Origin: Candidatus Thalassarchaeum sp.
Lineage (GTDB): Archaea > Thermoplasmatota > Poseidoniia > Poseidoniales > Thalassarchaeaceae
Assembly (NCBI GenBank): GCA_022449945.1
Contig: JAKURM010000002.1
Span: 22,214 to 67,411, forward strand
Direction: 5' to 3'
DNA: 45,198 nucleotides
Part shown: piece after piece, positions 39,576 to 45,198 of the stretch
How the letters are laid out: the number at the start of each line of letters is the position of its first letter
How positions within the stretch are numbered: the stretch's first letter is position 1
Position numbers and translations under genes: made by a program
Notes under the pieces: generated by a model
What the model was told of the DNA's origin: nothing
Database searches by the model: none
What the model saw: the letters and a program-made list of their open reading frames with translations, nothing else

Positions 39576-40451
39576 ATGGTAATCCGTGCAGTTGCGGTAA
39601 TCGGTGCTGGGACCATGGGGGCAGGTATCGCGCAGGTTTGTGCACAGGCAGGATGGGATACGCGGTTATTCGACTCGTTTTCCGAATCCCTAGAAAGGGG
39701 GATGGCTTCGATTGAGGAGTTCTGGAACAAAGGAATTGAACTGGGGAAAACCTCTTCAGACCAGAAGAGTGAATGGATGACTAGCCTAGTGGCGGCAAGC
39801 AATATCTCAGATGCGGTAGATGGAGTAGATCTGGTTGTAGAAGCAGTGCCAGAGAAAATGGATCTGAAGCAGAAGATTTTTCGTGAGCTGGAGGAAGTTG
39901 CTCCTTCACACGCAATTCTGGCGACCAATACCTCCGGCCTGCAGATTTCAATGATTGCCCATTCTACAGGATGTCCTGAAAGGGTAATCGGGATGCACTT
40001 CTTCAACCCCGTACCAGTGATGCCACTATTGGAGATAGTCGAACACGAGGGGGTTGCTCCAGAAACTATCGAGATTGCAAGGCTCGTGGCGGAAGCAATG
40101 GGCAAGACAAGCATTCTGGTCAGAGATGTTCCGGGCTTTGCCACCAGCAGATTGGGAGTAGTTCTAGGAAACGAAGCGATTCGTATGTTGGCAGAGGGAG
40201 TAGCATCGGCAAGTGACATAGACACCGCAATGAGGCTTGGCTACAGGCATCCCATGGGTCCTCTGGAGCTTTCCGATCTAGTTGGACTAGATGTTCGCAT
40301 GGACATCCTAAACAGTTTGGCCGATGCCTTCGAGGACGATTCATACAGGCCTCACCCAATGCTGGAGGAGCTCGTTGCCAAGGGATTCCTCGGAAAGAAG
40401 ACGGGTCAAGGGATATACGACTGGTCTGACGGAGAAAGGAAGGAAAGGTGA
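39576..40451 (+). CDS. 3-hydroxyacyl-CoA (3-hydroxybutyryl-CoA) dehydrogenase
   Basis: This enzyme oxidises 3-hydroxyacyl-CoA to 3-ketoacyl-CoA with NAD+. The 291-residue single-domain form has the N-terminal NAD motif VIGAGTMGAGIAQVCAQAG (about 8-26). Catalytic-site segments are LATNTSGLQIS and GMHFFNPVPVMPLLEIV (catalytic His). VRDVPGFATSRLG (signature) and HPMGPLELSDLVGLDV follow. All motifs are intact and the length is normal (about 280-290). It is the last gene of the crotonase-oxygenase cluster and may act after ring opening as in phenylacetate PaaH. It could equally be a general beta-oxidation enzyme. Confidence 0.94.
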   Translation: MVIRAVAVIGAGTMGAGIAQVCAQAGWDTRLFDSFSESLERGMASIEEFWNKGIELGKTSSDQKSEWMTSLVAASNISDAVDGVDLVVEAVPEKMDLKQKIFRELEEVAPSHAILATNTSGLQISMIAHSTGCPERVIGMHFFNPVPVMPLLEIVEHEGVAPETIEIARLVAEAMGKTSILVRDVPGFATSRLGVVLGNEAIRMLAEGVASASDIDTAMRLGYRHPMGPLELSDLVGLDVRMDILNSLADAFEDDSYRPHPMLEELVAKGFLGKKTGQGIYDWSDGERKER

Positions 40452-40474
40452 GAGGGGCAAGGAGTCCTTCTTAC

Positions 40475-42550
40475 TTACCAATTTCCTTCGAAGTAGCACT
40501 CTCCAGAACAAGTGTCCGAGATGGTTCCTGAGAGAAGGAAGTCATTCGCCATATCTACTGCTGGTTCGTATCCAAGGACCTGGTTGTGTGCCAATGAGTG
40601 GTATTCCATCGGACCTTGGATATTCCCAGATGGTACTGCAGGAAATTGGCCATCGAAGTACACCACACCCGAACCAGTGGATGGTGCTAAAGAGACCTCC
40701 AATCCATGGGGATGATATGTTGAGTTTGAAATAACCGATAACCCTGATGTTCTGGAAGCCCTGTCAGCGGAAAGGGTGGTTACTTGGGCATCATTGATCG
40801 AAATGATATACAGGATTTCGTAAGGATGGAGTTCGCCATTCAATCCACCATCTCTGAAGGGAAGATATGTTTCAGGCTCAGTTGTGTCCCACATCGATTG
40901 CATAAGAGCCAGTAGAATAGAACGGTCCATTGTGGATGTGTATGCCAGAGGAGAGGCGAATAGTTGCTCAAACTGCGTATACTGAGTAGAACGCTCGGCT
41001 ATGAAATTGAAGGAAGAACCGGCGACCCAAAGCACCCCACGATCGATCTCGGGGATTAGTGAGAGCATAGATGGCCCTCTAATTCCACCCAATGAAACCC
41101 CCATATAATCGATATCACTAGTTTCAACAAGGTTTGTTCCGTTGTAGTAGAATTCGGGGCGCTCAGAACAGACTCCACTGATCGTCTTTATCATTGCAAG
41201 GTGGTTGATCACTGACTGCTGGAGTCTCTCTGCTTGGTGCTGAAGGAAATTAACATTCATCAGCCCGAAAGTCACTGCATCGAAGTCACCATCGGAGCTC
41301 CAGCCCTTGAAGTCAGTTCCGATAGAAGCGAATCCGGTCTCGTTTGCCCACCCTCTGAATGCAGAGACCATGCCTCGACCGTCGCCCAAGAAGCCATGCC
41401 CTAGGACTACCAGTGGAACGGGCTGTCCAGAATCTGCTGCAGATTGAGGGATTGTCAAAGTAAAAACCACCTCAGTATTGAAGTTGAACATAGGAGTTCC
41501 ATTTGAGTCCCTATTCATAGGAGTGGGGGGATAAACAGCATGAAGGTAGTGAGGGGTTGTGATTGTCCCACTGATTCTCCTAAAGGTAGTGTTGTCGTCA
41601 CCATAGTTCTCCTCTACTGAGTTGACTGTGCAACCCAGGCCTCCTTCGCCAAGTCGTACAGTTGCGTCGTTTCTCATTTCGACGATATCCGCAGTCAATG
41701 ATTCGGTCGATGCAGTGTGGAACCACCAAGCCGATTGAATCGAAGACCTTTCGAAACCAACACTCGAAAGTGCTGAGAACATTGTTTCGAAGCCTGCACG
41801 ACTATTCTCAATCTGAGTCGAGTCTGTTCCATTCCCATCCCTCAGAGCCCTGAAAGCATCGAATGGTTCGATTTCGTTTCCACTTTCGTCCAATAATCCT
41901 CGAAAAGCGACGGCATACTGCGTATTGTGCTCAAGCCCTTTGATTGACCTCAGATGAACCAGGGTCTCCTCACCATCCTGAGTTCTTGCAGAGACCTCTA
42001 CCCAGTGTTCGACCGGTTGGCCCGTGTCCATGTTTAGCAAAACACTCCCATGGTCCGCTTGAAGGGAAATGGCAATGTTGTCCTGAGAAGCCATTCCGGA
42101 AACATCCGGTAGATTATGGAAGGTCGTGAAAATCTGTGTTGAGGGGGAGTGCCCGTCCCTTGCGTTGATTATGTCAAATTCCTCGGAAGGAGCAGAGGCT
42201 GAGTCAGGTATTGCAGCGCCCTTGATGTGTACTCTGAATCCAGTAGTGGTCGAGGGGTCATCCACAAGGAATGCCCCGGATGGATAGGGAAGGAGGCAGT
42301 GGTCTGGATTGGTGTTGTCACATACGTTATTGTTGGGGAAGGAGATTTTCTCTGTAGTCGGTTCAGTTGATTGGTACTCGCATGATTCGTCTGAAGCAGT
42401 AGCCTCGGAGTTGAAGTTCTCTGCATTTTGGTCCATGCATCCTGGGATGTCTTCTGGCTCCGGGTTAGATTCAGTCCCGCTGCACCCAGCAAGAAGCATG
42501 GAGACAACTAGCAAAATTGCGACGGTGGCCCTTGAACGTTCAATCATCAT
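40475..42550 (-). CDS. Secreted alpha/beta-hydrolase lipoprotein
   Basis: The protein starts MMIERSRATVAILLVVSMLLAGCSG, a signal peptide with lipobox LLAGC (Cys about 23). ATG 42550 (or 42547) is therefore chosen over the track's 42655; mature length is about 670 residues. Residues about 35-60 carry a GCMDQNAENFN...DESCEY calcium-binding-like motif common in marine secreted proteins. The hydrolase domain has LVVLGHGFLGDGRGM and the nucleophile elbow GVSLGG (Ser about 485). A late histidine in YHPHGLEV or YHSLAHN is a candidate for the triad. Likely a cell-surface esterase or peptidase of unknown substrate. The start overlaps the end of the Rieske oxygenase gene by 11 bp, so the two are coupled. 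Confidence 0.82.
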   Translation of the reverse strand: MMIERSRATVAILLVVSMLLAGCSGTESNPEPEDIPGCMDQNAENFNSEATASDESCEYQSTEPTTEKISFPNNNVCDNTNPDHCLLPYPSGAFLVDDPSTTTGFRVHIKGAAIPDSASAPSEEFDIINARDGHSPSTQIFTTFHNLPDVSGMASQDNIAISLQADHGSVLLNMDTGQPVEHWVEVSARTQDGEETLVHLRSIKGLEHNTQYAVAFRGLLDESGNEIEPFDAFRALRDGNGTDSTQIENSRAGFETMFSALSSVGFERSSIQSAWWFHTASTESLTADIVEMRNDATVRLGEGGLGCTVNSVEENYGDDNTTFRRISGTITTPHYLHAVYPPTPMNRDSNGTPMFNFNTEVVFTLTIPQSAADSGQPVPLVVLGHGFLGDGRGMVSAFRGWANETGFASIGTDFKGWSSDGDFDAVTFGLMNVNFLQHQAERLQQSVINHLAMIKTISGVCSERPEFYYNGTNLVETSDIDYMGVSLGGIRGPSMLSLIPEIDRGVLWVAGSSFNFIAERSTQYTQFEQLFASPLAYTSTMDRSILLALMQSMWDTTEPETYLPFRDGGLNGELHPYEILYIISINDAQVTTLSADRASRTSGLSVISNSTYHPHGLEVSLAPSTGSGVVYFDGQFPAVPSGNIQGPMEYHSLAHNQVLGYEPAVDMANDFLLSGTISDTCSGECYFEGNW

Positions 42551-43640
42551 TCTCCTGACACTCGGGGGGGTTATGAATTTCCCTACTCGAAGAAAGAATC
42601 CTGTGAAAGTGATGAACCCCCAGCTCTCTTTCCGGAGAGTATCGGCCTCGATCATAGATGCTTGATGAAACGCCCCTCTGGGTTGCCTCTACAATCTCTT
42701 GATCCTCTTCTTCGACCTTGTCCAAGTCTGCTCCCGCACCTTTACCCATCATCGAATTATCACCAACGAACCCGTGATAGACTATCCGAGTTCGATTGGG
42801 CGAGACGGGGACAACTATGTTTACTGAGAGGCCCCAAGGGTAAAAGTTCAGCATCAATCCGGGAAAAATCCAGTAATAGTAGGCCGCTACATTCTCGCCA
42901 AAATCAGGAGAAGCCTCGGGTAGTTTGAACGATGGCTCATCATCACTAGATATCCCAATCTGCAACACACCTCCCTCGAAAATTTCGGTACGATAGTTGT
43001 CGTAGTCAAGGACGTCGTGGAGATCCTTGTGAACGAAAGGAATGTGGAATCCTTCTAGGTAGTTGTCAACATACAGTGCCCAGTTCGCCTCAATCTCGTA
43101 ATCACGAAACCTAGATTGATCGTGCTCAAATGAAGAGATGGGCATCCATCCTAACCTTCTCTCCAACTCTTCAAAACAACCAGAGAAATCCAAAGGACTA
43201 GTCCCGCAGAAAATGATTCCGTTCCACTCCATAGTTGGGAATCTCTGGAGGTTATCAGATTGGCTAGGGAAATCCAGCACTTCTTCGAACTCGGGCATGG
43301 ACCTGAAGCACCCGTCCAATCCAAATGTTCTCCCGTGGTAGGGGCACTGGAGAGTATTGGCTGAACATTGCTGTTCGGCGATAATCATCCCCCTATGGGT
43401 GCAAACATTGGATAGGCACCTAAACTCATCTTCTGAGGTCAATACCATGGGCTCCCCCAGAATTCCCTCAATGTGGGGAAGGGGGATTGCGGTTGATTCA
43501 TCGAACTGGCTTCTATGGGCTGCGAAATGCCAGTAGTCTGAGAATCTGGACCTGGCTTCTCTCAGCCTTTCTTCACTCGTGTAGAAATCAGAAGGCAGTG
43601 TATGGGCCTTTCTGATGTCGGGGTCGATAATGTCAGTCAA
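42540..43640 (-). CDS. Rieske non-haem iron oxygenase, alpha subunit type
   Basis: A 366-residue Rieske oxygenase. The [2Fe-2S] motif is CTHRG (about 76-80) with CPYHGRTFGLDG (about 96-107). The mononuclear iron site is in NWALYVDNYLEGFHIPFVH (about 185-203) with the family's D/N-x2-E-x2-H-x4-H. A later Asp ligand is expected in the C-terminal helix (DKVEEEDQEIVE region). The family includes ring-hydroxylating dioxygenases and choline/carnitine monooxygenases; the C-terminal part resembles the latter. A reductase is not adjacent; the flavoprotein at 22 kb and the ferredoxin at 33.5 kb are possible donors only by inference. It lies 12 bp after the DUF1499 gene. Confidence 0.92.
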   Translation of the reverse strand: MTDIIDPDIRKAHTLPSDFYTSEERLREARSRFSDYWHFAAHRSQFDESTAIPLPHIEGILGEPMVLTSEDEFRCLSNVCTHRGMIIAEQQCSANTLQCPYHGRTFGLDGCFRSMPEFEEVLDFPSQSDNLQRFPTMEWNGIIFCGTSPLDFSGCFEELERRLGWMPISSFEHDQSRFRDYEIEANWALYVDNYLEGFHIPFVHKDLHDVLDYDNYRTEIFEGGVLQIGISSDDEPSFKLPEASPDFGENVAAYYYWIFPGLMLNFYPWGLSVNIVVPVSPNRTRIVYHGFVGDNSMMGKGAGADLDKVEEEDQEIVEATQRGVSSSIYDRGRYSPERELGVHHFHRILSSSREIHNPPECQENDD

Positions 43641-43652
43641 GGAGAACTCCAG

Positions 43653-44156
43653 TTACTCCCCGGTGCACTCCGATGTAGGCATTTCGACGCTAGACATATG
43701 ATTTGCGAACCGGAAAACACGGTCTTCATTGACTCCGAAGTCTGAAACACCCAGCCTGGATTCAGAGTAGACGTGGATTACTGAATGCCCCTCATCACAG
43801 AAGCCCCTGATAAGGAAATCATCCGGAAATCGAAATACTAGGCTTGTGAAAACAAAGTGATGCTGATCTGGCCACTCTCCGAGAGAATTCGTCCTGGGTT
43901 GGGATTCGGCCCACTCGGAAGCCACCGACATCACGTGTTCTAGACTAGAGTTGAATCGGAGCTCGGTTTGCCCGTCACTCCTATACGGCAATGGACCGAT
44001 CATCGAGCAATTGGAAGATCCATCCGGACACTTTTCTGGGAATTCTTCAGGGGGAATCGGGACATCTGGTGCAGCTATGTGAATCGCTAGCACTGCGAAC
44101 AAGTATGCTGCAATGGCTCCGGTTGTGAAGAGCACTGCAGTTTTTCGCTCCGTCAT
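43653..44156 (-). CDS. DUF1499 family membrane-anchored protein
   Basis: A 167-residue protein with one N-terminal membrane helix (about 7-28), then an extracytoplasmic domain. Family landmarks are an early CPDGSSNC (the family has CPxSPNC), FRFPDDFLIRGF and VIHVYSESRLGVSDFGVNEDRV (about 123-144; the family has IDVRSxSRVGxSDLGVNRxR). Function of the family is unknown. Its start overlaps the end of grpE by 4 bp and its stop precedes the Rieske gene by 12 bp, all on one strand. Co-transcription with the oxygenase and lipoprotein genes is likely, although functional relatedness is not shown. Confidence 0.82.
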   Translation of the reverse strand: MTERKTAVLFTTGAIAAYLFAVLAIHIAAPDVPIPPEEFPEKCPDGSSNCSMIGPLPYRSDGQTELRFNSSLEHVMSVASEWAESQPRTNSLGEWPDQHHFVFTSLVFRFPDDFLIRGFCDEGHSVIHVYSESRLGVSDFGVNEDRVFRFANHMSSVEMPTSECTGE

Positions 44157-44644
44157 GTGTCACCTTCGGCAACAATAACCCTGGAAGCTCTCAGAATCCT
44201 ATCGTGCATACGAAAGCCCTGTTCAATTACCTCAATAACGCTCCCTGGCAGGGAGTCTTCGGGGCATGGGATAGTTGCTATTGCCTCCATGCATGTTGGA
44301 TCGAAAGCGTTCCCTAGTGCCTCGATCTGGACTATGCCTTCGGACTCGAGGGCCGACCTGATCCCTTCGAGGGTTAGTCGGATCCCTTCGATAACAGAGT
44401 CGTTGCCTTCCGAGGCCTCGACGGCCTTGGTCAGAACGTCAACCATTGGAATGATGCGATTTGCTAGTGATGCGCCCCCATATCTCAAGAGGTCGGAGCG
44501 TTCTCTTGCTGCCCTTTGTCTGATGTTTGCAATCTCTGCCTTTGCATACTGAATTTCCTTTTCTAGCTCCTCTACCCTTGAGCCTTCATCATCCCCCTCA
44601 TCTGGGATGTCCACGTTATCAGGTTCCGAGGTTTCACCTGTCAC
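44153..44644 (-). CDS. grpE: GrpE nucleotide-exchange factor
   Basis: This co-chaperone releases ADP from DnaK (Hsp70). The 163-residue protein has an acidic N-terminal tail and a long helix (EELEKEIQYAKAEIANIRQR, about 24-43). The dimer helix bundle follows (LLRYGGASLANRIIPMVDVL), then the beta-wing domain with FDPTCMEAIATI and GFRMHDRILRASRVIV. It is of bacterial origin, as are all archaeal DnaK systems. DnaK and DnaJ are not in the window. Its stop overlaps the DUF1499 start by 4 bp. It starts 42 bp downstream of the ABCE1 gene. Confidence 0.93.
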   Translation of the reverse strand: MTGETSEPDNVDIPDEGDDEGSRVEELEKEIQYAKAEIANIRQRAARERSDLLRYGGASLANRIIPMVDVLTKAVEASEGNDSVIEGIRLTLEGIRSALESEGIVQIEALGNAFDPTCMEAIATIPCPEDSLPGSVIEVIEQGFRMHDRILRASRVIVAEGDT

Positions 44645-44686
44645 GTCCTCGGGCTAGAATCGTCACTCATGAATCCAATGGTCATT

Positions 44687-45198
44687 TCACTTCGAGTAGA
44701 AGTATTCCCCCGATGACTTCTGCTCACGGTCCTTCCTGCTAGAGGGCTTGTTTATCCTCGGTCTTTGAGATTCGACGTCTCTGCGGAATGTCACTCCCAC
44801 ATCGGACAAAAACAAGTTCATCCCCTTGCGGAGTGATAGGGGGCCGACAGCATGCCCAGCCCTCCCCCCTTCTCCCTGGAATACCAGAAGAGAGTCGCTA
44901 ACGATATCGATGAAGTAGGTATCATGATCGATTACCATAGCTGCCTTCTCATTGCTCTCCATTGTTCTTCTGATGGCCTTTGCAGCCTCCATTCTTGCGT
45001 TAGCATCCAAATGGGCGCTTGGCTCGTCGAAGAGGTAAAGATCGGCCTCCTTACCAAGGCAAATGGCGATGCTTACGGCTTGTAATTCGCCTCCAGAGAG
45101 CTTCTTGGCCTTCAGCTCGAGTAATTGATCGACTTGTAGGGCACGGATGACCTGAGTCCGGCATTCACCTGATCTCCAAGTTGGGCCAATCTCGCCGG
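44687..45198 (-). CDS. ABCE1/Rli1 ribosome-recycling ATPase, C-terminal fragment
   Basis: This is the 3' end of the archaeal/eukaryotic ribosome splitting factor ABCE1. The frame is open to the window edge, extending beyond the ORF-track start at 45010, which is an internal ATG. The visible part covers the second ATPase domain: signature LSGGELQAV, Walker B LYLFDEPSAHLD and the H-loop AMVIDHDTYFID. The ABCE1-specific tail has GMNLFLSDVGVTFRRD, RPRINKPSSRKDREQKSSG and an EYFYSK end. The last two features separate ABCE1 from other ABC ATPases. The N-terminal FeS domain and first NBD lie outside the window. Confidence 0.95.
   Translation of the reverse strand, partial: GEIGPTWRSGECRTQVIRALQVDQLLELKAKKLSGGELQAVSIAICLGKEADLYLFDEPSAHLDANARMEAAKAIRRTMESNEKAAMVIDHDTYFIDIVSDSLLVFQGEGGRAGHAVGPLSLRKGMNLFLSDVGVTFRRDVESQRPRINKPSSRKDREQKSSGEYFYSK

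Noticed and set aside
39548-40225. 225-aa minus-strand ORF opposite the 3-hydroxyacyl-CoA dehydrogenase
   Set aside because: A mirror frame of a fully motif-bearing gene; the translation is low-complexity Ser/Ile/Ala with no recognised fold.
44157-44552. 131-aa plus-strand ORF opposite grpE
   Set aside because: Shadow frame of a clear GrpE; no supporting features.
1-45198. CRISPR arrays, insertion sequences, integrases, toxin-antitoxin or phage genes
   Set aside because: No repeat-spacer pattern, transposase or recombinase motif was seen by eye; the genes read as ordinary chromosomal content.

Overview
The window looks like a chromosomal contig from a marine planktonic euryarchaeon of the Poseidoniia (Marine Group II) type. 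The information-processing genes are archaeal: V/A-type ATPase A-B-D, fibrillarin with Nop5, transcription factor S, PCNA, Orc1/Cdc6 and the ABCE1 C-terminus. They are interleaved with genes of bacterial or eukaryotic flavour: GrpE, GlpX, a eukaryote/bacteria-type class I aldolase, biotin carboxylase, a Rieske oxygenase and a BoxB/PaaA-like diiron oxygenase. Genes are tightly packed, often overlap by 4-11 bp, and switch strand often. The taxonomic placement is inferred from gene content only; no rRNA is present.

Layout: 1-4843 is the end of an ATP synthase operon followed by a large membrane protein that reads as a catalytically dead site-2 protease. 4844-7902 holds ketopantoate reductase, an aquaporin, Fpg and a small DUF4190-like membrane protein. 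7917-12074 is an information-processing block: fibrillarin/Nop5 on the minus strand, then TFS, PCNA and a glycosyltransferase on the plus strand. 12078-14701 is an ABC exporter with an FGE-like partner, followed by a tRNA-Gly(UCC). 14927-17879 holds a small membrane protein, a three-gene operon (unknown, TBP-like, TatD-like hydrolase) and a hotdog thioesterase. 17987-24175 holds a disordered membrane-anchored protein, a minus-strand operon (FMN-less CysJ-like reductase, biotin carboxylase, PfkB kinase) and a metallo-beta-lactamase-fold enzyme.

24176-30888 is the replication and regulatory segment. It has an AT-rich gap before orc1/cdc6, a fused CoaD/dephospho-CoA kinase, a gene-free but strongly self-complementary GC-rich stretch (candidate structured RNA), a very large HTH protein, and an AT-rich intergenic region with one perfect ORB-like palindrome.

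30885-36844 is central metabolism and redox: class I FBP aldolase and GlpX FBPase, MoaC and MoaE, and a ferredoxin next to two FAD oxidoreductases (phytoene-desaturase and geranylgeranyl-reductase types). 36869-40451 is a plus-strand cluster of crotonase, BoxB/PaaA-like diiron oxygenase, an unknown protein and 3-hydroxyacyl-CoA dehydrogenase. It has the logic of aerobic CoA-thioester ring oxidation followed by beta-oxidation. 40475-45198 (minus strand) holds ABCE1, GrpE, a DUF1499 protein, a Rieske oxygenase and a secreted alpha/beta-hydrolase lipoprotein.

The most interesting items are the CoA-oxygenase cluster, the TBP-fold protein lacking the DNA-intercalating signature, the pseudo-protease behind the ATPase, the structured intergenic element near 27.6 kb and the ORB-like palindrome. 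No CRISPR array, insertion sequence or integrase was seen.
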